Shown one piece after another: positions 44,076 through 56,400 of a stretch of 64,000 nucleotides of DNA. The DNA is from Glandiceps talaboti. Lineage: Eukaryota; Hemichordata; Enteropneusta; Spengelidae. The DNA is taken from contig NC_135552.1 in NCBI RefSeq assembly GCF_964340395.1, positions 2,573,017 to 2,637,016 of the forward strand, in the 5' to 3' direction. Both the position numbers and the translations under genes were made by a program. The first letter of the stretch is position 1; each line of letters begins with the position of its first letter. The notes under the pieces were generated by a model. The model was not told where the DNA came from. It saw nothing but the letters and a program-made list of their open reading frames with translations, and ran no database searches.

Positions 44076-46052
44076 TGCGATGTGATGTGATGTAACTAAT
44101 GCAGCTGTATGATAGCAGAAGACAACACACACTACAATATTGCTATGAAGTAATGTAACAGCTGTACATGTAGTCTACATAATAATATAAAGACAGACAT
44201 ATGTTGAATCATTGAAATGCATGTTAAGGGCGAAACTGTGTGGTTAACTAAGTTTAGTCAAATCAGTGACTGTACTTCAATGTGACTGACAAAAAAAAAC
44301 TTCACTAAATTTGTCAAATGAATTATGACTCCAGTCATAGTGAATGCATGACACAAAGATATTAGGTATATACTTTATGTGTATTTTGATTTGGAGTTTG
44401 TTTGGAAACAAAGTGAGAGATGTGTAATGACAAACAAACAAACAAAAATCATGAAAAGTAGACTAGAAAGACTACCAGTACATGACTGTTAGCCAATATG
44501 TATACTGTGTGCTATAATCTAACAGTATCCTTAACAGCATATAACATGTATAATGATCTAAAAAAAAACCCCACAATATATTTTATGTACTATTTATCTA
44601 GCATTGCCAGGTCACATGACCAAAGGTTACATAATGACAATATTATATGATATGCTAAGTATATTGATACTTTTTAGAGTTAATAGCCAGGACACCGCAT
44701 TTATCATTCATCCAGATATATTAGTATAAACAATTACATAGGCATTGTTGTAAGGGATAAGGTAAATACTTTCATATAAATATTGTGTGAAAGGTTTCCA
44801 AACTGACCTTAGTAAGGTCGTATATTTTGTGGTGATATTTAGGGCAATAGGAATTCTAAGAATTCAAGGTATTGTAATTGTCAAGTTTTCCCCTCTTTCT
44901 GTTCTCTTTTGGTTTCATTCTTTATCTTTGTATTTTGTTGAATTTTTGGAGTAAGAATTTAACACATACCAACTACTAGTAGTAACTACTGTGTTTCTTG
45001 ACAACATTTTTTGTTGTTGAGTTCATATTCACAGTCCATTGCTGTTATATGCATTGGTATCATGGTGTACTTTGTTGGCATGGTAACCACCACTATTGTC
45101 ATGGTAACTTACCACCATTGGCAAGACCACAGATAAGTAACATAAATCCAACTCCGGTACAATGTACAGTATTCTCACCTATATAGTTTACTACAACAGA
45201 ATCTGGTCACTACTGTAGCCAAGACCAACAAATTTAACTCCATCAAAGAATATTACATTTCTCAAGTGTATATTTTCACTAAAATAGAATTTTCTGCCAA
45301 AGATGTTTTCAGTGCTGCAGATAATGTTGTTTATAATGTATATGGGAATGTATAATAGCATTTATAGTGTTGTTGTTGTAGTGAAATATGTTATGTGCAT
45401 TTGCATCCAACTGTGTGTTAAACTTCGAATTATCTTTAACTTTTTCAATTCCCAGTGTAGAATTCACATTGTTCACACCAAATATTAATAATCTCAGAAA
45501 TAAGGTTTCTTTTATTTTTAGATTGACAATATTCATAGTAATTGTTGAATATTAAGTCAAGGAATGTGGTAATATACTCTTAAATGTAAACATTCAAAGA
45601 CAATCCTGTCGACTCGCAAGACTTTTGATTTTTGTCAGTGTGACTACTACCATTAGAAACACCAACTACTTTCTTTGTATAATCATGTTTACCCCAACTT
45701 GCCACTCATTTCAAAGTCATCTTCAGAAAATGAAAAAAACATGTCGGCATAATAATGATAATAAAGAATATTTATAGGACACACAATCTCTGCAAGCAGA
45801 GCTACCTGAAAGACACTGGGTCAAACCTTGAATTTGATAACAATTTTGCTCTCTATAAATCCCCTGACAACCATTTTATCAAGAGTATCCTTCATGTTAC
45901 TACCACAGAAAGCCAACTATGAGCAGAGGAAGAGAAAGACAAAAACTGAAATTATTGTTGTTGTATGTTGTCAATTACACAGTGCCTTGGTCATATGGAT
46001 ATAATTACCCCTTAATCATTAAACACTGTATGAGGTTGACAGTGTCACCACT
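44076..46052 (+). other. 3' UTR and downstream flank of OTULIN
   Basis: At 44110-44154 the last 15 codons of the gene are repeated with changes, ending in TAA (see findings). A candidate AATAAA lies at 45760-45765, but its flank also resembles a SINE-type AAT tail, so the poly(A) site is uncertain. No other gene. Confidence 0.45.
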
Positions 46053-46235
46053 TTGAAAAATATTTGTTATCAGAAACACCACTCTACTGTGAGAAATACT
46101 TGTTATCACAAACACCACCCTACTGTGAGAAATACTTGTTATCAGAAACACCACCCTACTGTGAGAAATACTTGTTATCAGAAACACCACTCTACTGTGA
46201 GAAATACTTGTTATCACAAACACCACCCTACTGGA
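46053..46235. repeat. 36-base minisatellite, about 5 copies
   Basis: Unit ACTGTGAGAAATACTTGTTA + TCAGAAACACCACCCT. Frames through it are open because 36 is divisible by three. Confidence 0.92.
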
Positions 46236-47879
46236 AGTGTAATTACATCAATGTCTATTTACAGCTTGTATCAACATGTCACAATAGTTTTAGTTTGTGT
46301 CCGTGTTAGTTTAGCTGACAATTAAATTGCTGTAGTTGTATGTGAAAACTAAAGAGAGTTCTGATACACTTACATTGGGCTCAGTGATCTGCAGCAGTCT
46401 TGCCAAAATGGGCAAACTTACCAGTACATGTATACTTAAATTAATGCTGTGATAGAACATTGTTTTTTTGGGGGGAATAGAAAACAGAACTAGAAATGAA
46501 AATTGTTAATAAATGCACGTTCTTGAGTAGAACCTCATTGCAGTATAAACTATATTAATATACTAATGTAGGGCTTAATAATCACAGTGTAATATGTGCC
46601 TTAGATATTTCTATACAGAAATGTGTTTGGTAAAAATGGCAATTTTTGTAGCACACTTGTATTTTCATACTTGGTGAACAGTGTTCTTTGAATGATGTGT
46701 AACTTCTAAAAAATATACCACTTTTCTATTCTTTGTAACATAGCAGAACTGATATACCATAATTAAAAAGTACTACTGTATGTTTTATGATAAAGTAATT
46801 ACTATCCATAATATATGAAATGAATATCAAAAATAAGTCAATTTGTCAATGTTAAACTTAGGCCGATGGAAATATTGACATTTTGGTTCATATTTTGATA
46901 TTAAAAGTGAGCTGTCATGCCATACTTTATGGTACCTTTCCCATTTTCTGTTATTGAGTGGTTGAATGTAAGATTTATTTCAACTTTATATCCATAAAAC
47001 CACCAAAAGTGTTTGTAACAATAGTGAAAATAGCAAAAACAGGTTGCAAATGCCACACGAATCCAAACGAACAGTTTGCAGTTTGCTTGCCATGATATTG
47101 TATTTACTTTCAAGTGTTTGTTTATTTTTATTTTCATTGATCAAAATTGGTACTTAATTACATGTGTTATTATTACCAAGGCAATTTTAATGTCTTAAAC
47201 ACTGTTAGAGAGCATTATACATACACAGTATATTATACAGCTATCTTACTCTATTCAGTGCATGAGTGTGTTGGGCTCAAAGTAATTCAATGAGTTGTAT
47301 TTCAGTTGATATATAAGTTCCACACAGAGGCTAGACATAGTTCCAACATAAAATGACATAACTTATTTATTGGAAGTCATGATATTTATCAATATGTTGT
47401 ATAACAGCAGCAATACTCGGCCTGCAATAATTACTGTAATTTTAGGTTGCCATAACATCATGATGTCTATAATCTTGTTAGCATTCTGTGGGTGTCTTTA
47501 ACTTTCTATCTTTAGCGAATATGTGATCTATATTCAGGGAAGTCCCTCTTGAGAATGAGTATTTTACTTTATTTGAGTATAGCGCCCTCTACCATTGGTG
47601 GTTTCCCCATATCGTTTATCTGTACACTGCTAGTCTGCATACAGAGTTCCACTGTGAAAGTTAGCACTGATTTCACCCAGTGTACGTGTAGATAGAAGCT
47701 GAGTACGTAGTGTACATCATGTGGATACTTTGTTAGTAACAAATAAAAACATCTTTCTGCAGTCATTATTGTATCATTTGTTCCCAAATAGTGTGTGTGA
47801 AAGGCACCGGTATTGATGATGTACCGTGCATACATTCATACATGTATACATACCAGTACGAAAAACAATCACACATATA
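46236..47879. other. Intergenic AT-rich DNA
   Basis: No gene or repeat family recognised on either strand. Confidence 0.45.
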
Positions 47880-48305
47880 TGCATACACAAATATATACAT
47901 GCAGGACCACACACATGCACACACACACACGCACGCACGCACGCACGCACGCACGCATGCATGCATGCATGCAAGCATGCACACATGCATGAGCGTGCGT
48001 GCACACACACACACAACACACATGCATGGTTGCATACACACATACATACATACATACATACATACATACATACATACAGACAGACAGACAGACAGAACGA
48101 CCGACGTACACACGCCCACACACACACACATACATACATACATACAGACAGACAAACAGACAGACACACACACAACACACACATACATGGTTGCATACAC
48201 ACACATACATACATAGACAGACATACAGACACATACATACATACATACAGACAGACAGAGACAGACACAGATAGATAGAGACAGGCAGACAAACAGACAG
48301 ACAGA
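47880..48305. repeat. Compound (ACAT)n/(CACG)n/(CAGA)n microsatellite
   Basis: ACAC, CACG, CATG, ACAT and CAGA blocks for over 400 bases. Open frames on both strands are low-complexity artefacts. Confidence 0.95.
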
Positions 48306-48411
48306 GGGAGGGGGAGGGAGAAGAGAGATTAAGGCATACATATTTCGTATAGTAATCACCCACCGTAGACTTTTGAATTCAAAATTGGCAAAGCTGCAAG
48401 AAATGTTCAAA

Positions 48412-48610
48412 TGTACTCGGTAAACGACCGCTCCCGAGGTGTACTTTGGTTCAAATCATGAGCTAAACATTTCGTGCCCCTCCCCTTTCAAACGATCAGA
48501 ATTTCCATGTCCCTCCCCTTAAAACCTCCAATTTGTTGCCCCCCCCCCCCCCAATTGTCCTCAGACCCCCTGCCATAAATTCAGAACTGAAATACTCTTC
48601 GTAATCTCTC
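48412..48610. repeat. Dispersed repeat family C, copy 3
   Basis: Starts 'actcggtaaacgaccgctcc' and includes 'actttggttcaaatcatgag', as in 5695-5880, with a 14-base poly-C at 48539-48552. Confidence 0.6.
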
Positions 48611-48909
48611 GATAACAGGCCTCAATTCTGTGATTATGTCGTGAAGTCACATATCTATGAGCATTTGGGTCATCCCAAACCAAAGCACTATATTACAGTC
48701 ACAGTGCCATTCTCAGTACCTAGATCAGCGTCGGAATGTCTAGGGCAGAGGAACATTCTTCGTTTTGTCTGTTTTTCGAGGTGTTGTGCATTCAAGGTCC
48801 AACTCTCATGATATATATTCTACAACTATTCTACAGGACACTGTCATTTTCAATATAACTTTTAATTCTTGAGAATGCGATCGGTCCATTTTTCCCTATT
48901 GGTCCAGGA

Positions 48910-49098
48910 CAATCTGATTAAAATCTGATGTGGTGAAAGCAGCTAAATGCTTTATTTATCTCTATTTCCTCCATAGTTTGTGTCGCTTGTTTTTGTTCCG
49001 AGTGATCGCCGCCTGCGTGGGAAACATCACAAAACGATGGAAATAGAGGTAAATAAAGCGTTTAGCTGCTTTCACCACATCAGATTTTAATGAGATTG
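48910..49098. mobile_element. MITE with about 60-base terminal inverted repeats and a perfect 9-base target duplication
   Basis: The left end CAATCTGATTAAAATCTGAT and the right end, read in reverse, CAATCTCATTAAAATCTGAT are inverted copies; pairing continues for about 63 bases with few mismatches. GGTCCAGGA occurs directly before (48901-48909) and directly after (49099-49107). A 9-base duplication with long inverted repeats is typical of Mutator-like elements. No coding capacity. A partial copy starts at 56401. Confidence 0.85.
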
Positions 49099-49239
49099 GG
49101 TCCAGGAATACTAGTATTGATGGGAATGGTGTTTCCGTCCTTTATTATCTTTAAAAAAAATTATACACTGGAAACAATTGATGTGTTTACCACTTGACAT
49201 GATCAGATATAGTGCTGGTCGCGAAGTTGAAATAGCCGC

Positions 49240-49890
49240 CAAGAGTGTGCCGAGGATTGTGGGATATATTTCCGTCATGCAGTCCAGCTTCCGTCAAGCA
49301 AAAAGAAAGTTTTGTCCTCGCATATTAATGTTTCGTCCCCAAACATTAACGTTGCATCCTGTGTTAAGTAAATCTTGTCGATAAGAAAAAGGAGGTTGTA
49401 TGGTGACAAATGTTGTTTCTGCAGTCAGAGTATGAGATTGTAATGGACTTAAATTCATATTCCGGCTTGACATTTAAATACTTTTTACACAAATTTAGAG
49501 TTTTTTCACGAAAACTTGGTGTTCTGCTCTAAGGATTAATAGTTTGCAATGAGGTATTTTAAGTCTTGTTAGAAAACTTTAGAAAAAACGGTTCCAATGT
49601 TTCAAACATTGCACCAACAATTAAACATTTTATCCCGCAACTTAAATGTTCTTACTCGAAAATAAAGTTTGGGCCACACGAATAAAAATTTTCGTTTCGC
49701 AAATTAATTTTCTGCTCTGTAAAAAGAATTTATTTGTCACAGAAATTGTAGTTTTTTGCTTTGATATTTCTATATTGACCCAAGAAATTAATGTTTTGTC
49801 ATATGAAATAAAAGTGTTTATCCTTTTATTAAATATTTTGCCCTCAAAAATCAATTATTTATAGCACAAATTTAGTTTTCGTCTGTCACC
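49240..49890. repeat. Degenerate short-period repeat region
   Basis: A loose period of about 35-45 bases is visible, built on words such as 'attaatgttttgtc', 'aaattaattttctgctctg' and 'attaatgtttcgtcccc'. It carries overlapping open frames on both strands of about 70 codons, without domain similarity. Confidence 0.5.
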
Positions 49891-50169
49891 TGTGGGCCAC
49901 CGTAAAATCCCTCCCCCCCCCCATCAAATGGTTATCACACACAACAACGCATGCCCAGGCGCAGCTGGTCCCATTTGAAGTTTGAAGATATCGTTTTCGT
50001 AAAACCTGATCGAAATATAAATAATCTTAATTAATGAATTGCTAATAGTAGTAGAGAACTGTTGGAGATTTGTCAGGAAAATGTATGCATTGTCATTGAT
50101 GTAGGGTGAAAAGGAAAAGTATATCCCTGACGATGGCGATGGGGCGAGGAGGGAGGTGGGGGGGGGGGG

Positions 50170-50690
50170 TGTCGACTGAAATAAGTTCTCATCCGAAATG
50201 GTACCATATCTACAATGACCAGTTAATGTTTACATGCATGGTACCAAAAGAAATTCGGACTTTCAAATTCACACTCTTTCATGTTCTAATGACCTTTTCG
50301 TTCTACCTACTCCCAACTGTCAACGCTTCACTCAATCTTTTTCTTATGAGGCAACCAAATTATGGAATGAACTCCCGACTTTAATAAGAAAGACTGAAAA
50401 TATTAATGTATTTAAAAAACTTTAAAAGTGTCACATTTCAGAACTTTTATAATGTTTTTTGTGACGGTCAAGTTGTTTCTTTTTAGTCGTTGTAGATGTA
50501 TTTGTATATTTTGTATTGTCTTTGATGTACTGTTTGGCCTTTTCCGAGTGAGGTCTACTTTTCCTTTATTTTTGTGCCTAACTTGCTTGGGCCCCTGGGT
50601 AGATTAGGCAGGTCCTAACAGGGTTACCCGTTTATGTGTATTTTAAAGCATTTTAATAATAAAAGTCATTATTATATATTATTATTGTCT
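50170..50690 (+). pseudogene. 3' end of a LINE: reverse-transcriptase C-terminus and 3' UTR
   Basis: The frame ending at TAA 50423-50425 reads RNSDFQIHTLSCSNDLFVLP, then FTQSFSYEATKLWNELPTLI and RKTENINVFKKL. This is the familiar end of CR1/L2/Jockey-type reverse transcriptases (FSYxAxxLWNxLPxxIRxxxxxxxFKxxL). An AT-rich 3' UTR follows, ending near 50690 with 'aataataaaagtcattatta' and ATT units. Everything upstream of the C-terminus is missing: a 5'-truncated copy. Confidence 0.75.
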
Positions 50691-51589
50691 GAAAGGGCCT
50701 GAATAGTCCCAAATTGACTTTTCAGAGTAAAAAACATAAAGGGTTTCTAGGGGGAGACCCCCTATGACCCCCATAAGAGATGTACATACTCCCTTCTCAA
50801 GCTCAAGACAGTCAAGCATTCCACACTGAGTCACAATCAAAAAATACCTTTCATGTGAACATTGTATATGGAGGGGGGGGGGGGTCATAATGTTTTAGAA
50901 TTAAGTGATAGGTCAGCCTTTTTTTGGTTTTACAGATGGGGGGGGGGGGGGGTCAGTGACTTTTTGTTGGCCCGATTTAAGAATCCCCCCCCCCCCGCTG
51001 GAGAAACTGACCGGTCCCTAAACCCCACCGTGACGCGTAAATAGAGACAAGTCAAGTCTATGGCAGGCCAAATTAATCATCCACAAACACACGGCACTTT
51101 GCGTACGTGGAAACGTTTTGTTTACATAACGAGGCCCGGTGCCCTGTATGCCGGGCAATGGCATCGTTCAGTAGTTCGATATGAGATTATAATAATTTAT
51201 CAACAGTTTATAAAACAAAGGTAGATAATGCCATCATGTCGTACAAATCGTCCAACCAAATAAGGTAAAATGTTGGGTTGGCTAAGGGTGTGACTGGTGT
51301 ATCTATCATTTATTGGTCAAAAACATGAAAAGAAAATAATTTGTACCCAAATGGTATGATCTGAAAATAATGATGCTTCCAATAAAAGGATCTTTGAAAG
51401 GAAACTAGAAATTAATTAATTTTGTCCTTACCCGGAATATTCCTATTTATGATTTAATAAAGTTATTACAAAATGAATAATTTGACAGTCGAAATGATAT
51501 AAATGATATACTGTCTTCCCGCCCACACTTTCACATTGGCTGTAACCCCTTCCGTAGACGTGGTTTCGTCCTTCTATATGTACACATAA
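50691..51589. other. Intergenic DNA with several poly-G/poly-C runs
   Basis: Runs: 12 G at 50873-50884, 15 G at 50938-50952, 12 C at 50985-50996. No gene recognised. Confidence 0.5.
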
Positions 51590-51629
51590 ATCAACATGGC
51601 GGTTGAGGTATGAACGACTGCTAAGAACG
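51590..51629 (+). promoter_or_regulatory. Candidate TATA-less promoter/first exon, possibly of the GALNT11-like gene
   Basis: AACATGGCGGTTGAG near 51593-51607 resembles a YY1 element at a start site. It is followed by a possible donor AACG|GTATGT at 51629/51630. The next gene on the strand is GALNT11, with an acceptor at 60328. The link over 8.7 kb is speculative; the motif may be accidental or belong to an unseen transcript. Confidence 0.25.
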
Positions 51630-52444
51630 GTATGTATTTTTCGATTCATTCATGTTTATTCTCCTATATATTTATGTCTATTCCGAGTTGTGATTAGGTT
51701 GAGTGTGATATATCGTGTTTAGGGTACAGAATTAGAGTTCTGAATCGCCCATTTCTGGCAAACGGTACCGAATTATTTCACCGGCCGGCTCCGCTGACTC
51801 TGCTGGTGGTGGGGTGCATTACTCGTTATGATGTGTTGGTGACGTTGACGTTTCATATAACATGTCGTAGAGACTATATATACGAATACGTATTATTTTT
51901 CAGTCGAACCGGTGGTCGCTTTTCAAACACGTTTAGTTGTGTTATAATATATCAGAACAGGGGTTTCACTAAACAGAGAGATCGGGGGGGGGGGGGGTAG
52001 TTTGCTACGTTCGGTTGGGGAAAAAAGACATGCCGCTTTGTTGTGGTATGATTTGGGGTCATATCATGTCACATCATTGGTCATCCGATGCACCAAACCC
52101 AATCGTCCAGTATGGAAGTGAGACGTCATACGAGGAAACATGACGATCGCAGTGTACAGATTGCTTTTAAATGTTATTTCCGCAACAAAGTCACACATCA
52201 CGTTCTTAGTGTGCACGTACGAACTGTACGACTGTCAGATTTCATTTTGTAGCCAGTCACAATCTTTGTCAGATGATAGGAAACGTTGATTTAATGATTA
52301 ATACGTGGTCAAAGTGTTATCTATGATTCGTTCAGAAAAAAATAACAGATTAATTCATTGCCTGAAATTAATTTTTGGGCTTGGTAGTCAAATTTATGCA
52401 AGTGAACTGTTTCAGCTACAATTCTCTATTCATTTCCATTGGTC
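51630..52444. other. Unique sequence, nothing recognised
   Basis: Contains a 14-base poly-G at 51984-51997 and a CCGGCCGG patch near 51781. No gene. Confidence 0.4.
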
Positions 52445-53018
52445 TAACAGACTACCATATTATACATTTGGTAGTCAAGATACAATGTTTGGTAGTCTAT
52501 ATGCCATAGACTACTACTAATTTGGTAGTCTAGATACAATGTTTGGTAGTCTATATCATGCCATAGACTACTACTAATGTGGTAGTCAAGATACAATGTT
52601 TGGTAGTCTATATGCCATAGACTACTACTAATGTGGTAGTCAAGATACAATGTTTGGTAGTCTATATGCCATAGACTACTACTAATTTTGTAGTCAAGAT
52701 ACAATGTTTGGTAGTCTATATCATGCCATAGACTACTACTAATGTGGTAGTCAAGATACAATGTTTGGTAGTCTATATGCCATAGACTACTACTAATGTG
52801 GTAGTCAAGATACAATGTTTGGTAGTCTATATGCCATAGACTACTACTAATGTGGTAGTCTAGATACAATGATTGGTAGTCTATATGCCATAGACTACTA
52901 CTAATTTGGTAGTCTAGATACAATGTTTGGTAGTCTATATCATGCCATAGACTACTACTAATGTGGTAGTCAAGATACAATGTTTGGTAGTCTATATGCC
53001 ATAGACTACTACTAATTT
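52445..53018. repeat. 54/57-base minisatellite with an internal hairpin, about 10 copies
   Basis: Unit begins CATAGACTACTACTAATGTG and continues 'gtagtcaagatacaatgttt' and 'ggtagtctatatgc'. Some units have an extra ATC. Every unit contains the stem GTAGTCTAT / ATAGACTAC around a 5- or 8-base loop. Both lengths are multiples of three, which keeps a minus-strand frame open; not coding. Confidence 0.93.
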
Positions 53019-54304
53019 CAAGCCCTGGATTTGTGAAGACGGCTATTCCACTCCTCATTCCTTTTCTTAGTCGCAACATATATAAAATATTATGATTGAA
53101 ATGACTCTAACCCTGCACCTTGTACATTGTACTACCATTTCCCGCTCTGACACTTCTAATAATGAATGACTAAAATGTGAGTTGAGAGAAAAAATGAATT
53201 TATTTTGAAGTGTATTTTATTTGAAGGTGTTACAAAACAACACAGTTTGTCAACATCTATTTTATCCTCATATTGTAATTCTGCATGAGCCATCTAGAAT
53301 TATTGATTACTCGCCAAGATGTCATGTGATCCTAGAATTGGTTTACATTTTGCTGGACGTGCATGATTAATGAATGGTTGATTACACTTTCAAAGTTATT
53401 CGTTTTGGACCATCTCTGGGCCTTAAATACATTTACCAACACAAACATATATACAGTGTGTGGCTACGCTGCCAGGTCATTGAACTTTATTCACAGACAT
53501 AGACTAAATGTTACAGTGCTGTAGAAGAGAGTTTAATCCAGAGGTGCATATTTGACAACAAAAAGAATATCTCCTGCAGGAACCTCGCCCTAAAAACCAG
53601 AGGTTAAAAACCTTTTCACTTATGGAATGGAAAAAGCTCTGGAAACGCGTTTGATTACATGCTCCAGAAAATCTTAAATTAATGATACATCAAACATCAA
53701 GATAAATCTAACATATACAAAATGGCTACAATTTAGTGTAAACATCCACTAGGCAAATACAGTTTTTGAAAAAACAAAATACAAATATTGCATAAAAAAT
53801 TACCGATGTGTCAATGACCGTGGTAACGTGTAGACTGAACATACCCAAACTTTACTGTCAATCAAACCCACGTGATATGCCATCACAGCGCCCTCACAAT
53901 ACACCAAAACAATAATTTCTCTCTATACGATGTAACTTGAGAAATTACATTTGATGTAGTCACCTAGCTTTTAGTCTGGATGCAAAGAGTAGTTTCTACT
54001 TAAACCACGTCTAGTCAAAGTCCCTCAATCAGCACAATGAATTGTCATCCAATCAATGAACACCAAATGTTATACAGTGCTGTAAACAGTGTATAAGTAG
54101 CATCATGGGCTGACAAAATACCATATTTGGACATTACCCAATAAACATTGACTAAACTAATAAACTGTCCCAATAAACACTAACTTTATGAGGGACTGTT
54201 TTATTGGTTAGAATTTTGTGATTGATTAACAAAGACATGATGTTAATGACTGTGTGGGTGGCTGTGGATGAATTTTAAATTACATCTTATGTATCTCAGG
54301 ACTT
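53019..54304. other. Unique sequence, nothing recognised
   Basis: AT-rich with no coding signal, array or inverted repeat that I could see. Confidence 0.4.
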
Positions 54305-55395
54305 GTAGATTAACGACTTTGACTATACTGTGAGTGGAGGTATAAATGGTAACAATACTGTATAGGAACTAGACTGAGTGGAGGTGTAAATCGTAACGAT
54401 AGTGTATAGGAACTAGACTGTGGGTGGAGGTGTAAATCGTAACGATACTGTAAGGAACTAGACTGAGTGGAGGTATAACTGGTAACGATACTGTATGTAT
54501 TGTAAGAACTAGACTGTGGGTGGAGGTGTAAATCGTAACGATACTGTATAGGAACTAGACTGGGTGGAGGTATAACTGGTAGCGATACTGTATAAGAACT
54601 AGACTGAGTAGAGGTGTAAATGGTAACGATACTGTATAGGAACTAGACTATGTGAGTGGAGGTGTAAATGGTAATGATACTGTATAGGAACTAGACTAAG
54701 TGGAGGTATAACTGGTAACGATACTGTTTAGGAACTAGACTGTGAGTAGAGGTGTAAATGGTAACAATACTGGATAAGAACTAGACTGTGAGTAGAGGTG
54801 TAAATGGTAATGATACTGTATAAGAACTAGACTGAGTGGAGGTATAACTGGTAACGATACTGTATAGGAACTAGACTATGTGAGTGGAGGTGTAAATGGT
54901 AATGATACTGTATAAGAACTAGACTGAGTGGAGGTATAACTGGTAACGATACTGTATAGGAACTAGACTAGTGAGTGGAGGTGTAAATGGTAATGATACT
55001 GTATAAGAACTAGACTATGTGAGTGGAGGTATAACTGGTAACGATACTGTATAGGAACTAGACTATGTGAGTGGAGGTATAACTGGTAATGATACTGTAT
55101 AGGAACTAGACTATGTGAGTGGAGGTATAACTGGTAATGATACTGTATAGGAACTAGACTAGTGAGTGGAGGTGTAAATGGTAATGATACTGTATAAGAA
55201 CTAGACTATGTGAGTGGAGGTATAACTGGTAACAATACTGTATAGGAACTAGACTGTGAGTGGAGGTATAACTGGTAATGATACTGTATAGGAACTAGAC
55301 TATGTGAGTGGAGGTATAACTGGTAAAGATACTGTATAGGAACTAGACTGAGTGGAGGTATAACTGGTAAAGATACTGTATAGGAACTAGACTAC
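54305..55395. repeat. 44-base minisatellite, about 24 copies
   Basis: Unit begins GAACTAGACTGAGTGGAGGT and continues 'ataactggtaacgatactgt' and 'atag'. Variants alternate between 'gtgtaaatggtaa' and 'gtataactggtaa'. Its reverse complement occurs as a single copy at 39663-39706. Confidence 0.93.
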
Positions 55396-55654
55396 CTAGC
55401 CTTATCCAGTCTGTATCTAAACATAGTTTTATCTAGAGTTACAGTAGTTGTGTTATGCATAGACCTCCATTCCCCATAGTATTGATAAATGTTGATTGGG
55501 TTGAAGTGTACCCACATATTGATTTGTTTTGCTCACATTATAAAAAACAGCTTTGAGTGAATTGTTCTCTTACTATGCAGTGCAATACAAGATATAAAAT
55601 GTATGTCATTAAGTGTAAACAAGTGTAAAGACAACAGTTGTGCTGCAACGCCAT

Positions 55655-55935
55655 TAGCACTTTTATTATATAGCGTTTTCCCACTCTGTGCTCAAAGTGC
55701 TTTACAATTATTATCCCTGGCTCGGATCTATAGCAGCACAATGGCCCTGTATACTTCAACTCCCTGGGGAGCATACAATCCATTGCAGCCTCTGTAAGCA
55801 TATAGGATTACATGTAAAGCCTTCACATTGCAACCTCTATCCTACCAGGTCCCCAATTATACAGCTGGGTTGACTGAGGCACAGTCGTGGTTCAAATCTT
55901 GCCCAAGGACTTTAGTCACTCAGAAACAAATGGCA
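55655..55935 (-). mobile_element. tRNA-derived SINE, 5'-truncated copy
   Basis: Matches the body of the copy at 28314-28690 (ttatatagcgttttcccact, then 'tgctcaaagtgctttacaat') but stops after 'ggactttagtcactcagaaa', so the tRNA-like head is missing. Its tail abuts 'acagttgtgctgcaacgcca', the right-end sequence of repeat family B. Confidence 0.75.
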
Positions 55936-56078
55936 TAAATCTCACATTTTCACACTCAGAAATAAACTACATGTATGACATCCCATAGTGGGATAAAGAT
56001 GGGATAAAGATGTGTCAAACTGCCCAGAGTGCAATCCTAAAGCTATATACTAATACATGTAATAGTAAACACTTTTTT

Positions 56079-56310
56079 ATTTGGGGGTGATCGCACACTG
56101 TTACACATACTCAACAAATGAACTTCATTTTTATTTTGGGGTGATCGCACACTGTCACACAAACTCAACAAATGAACTTCATTTTTATTTGGGGGTGATC
56201 ACACACTGTCACACTAACTCAACAAATGAACTTCATTTTTATTTGGGGGTGATCGCACATTGTCACACTAACTCAACAAGTGACTTTCATTTTTATTTGG
56301 GGTGATCGCA
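56079..56310. repeat. 54-base minisatellite, about 4 copies
   Basis: Unit GGGGGTGATCGCACACTGTC, 'acactaactcaacaaatgaa', 'cttcatttttattt'. An 18-residue repeat frame results; not coding. Confidence 0.92.
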
Positions 56311-56400
56311 TGCAGCCTATAGGTACAAATGTATATAGCTAGTATTTCTACTTGTACAGCCAAGGTATATCGCTAGTATTTCTACATGTACAGCTGAGGT

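Noticed and set aside
50106-50384. 92-codon frame overlapping the LINE 3' end
   Set aside because: The neighbouring frame carries the reverse-transcriptase C-terminal motif (LWNELP); this one has no similarity.
52444-53079. 211-codon minus-strand frame with an 18-residue repeat
   Set aside because: The 54/57-base hairpin minisatellite; periodicity artefact.
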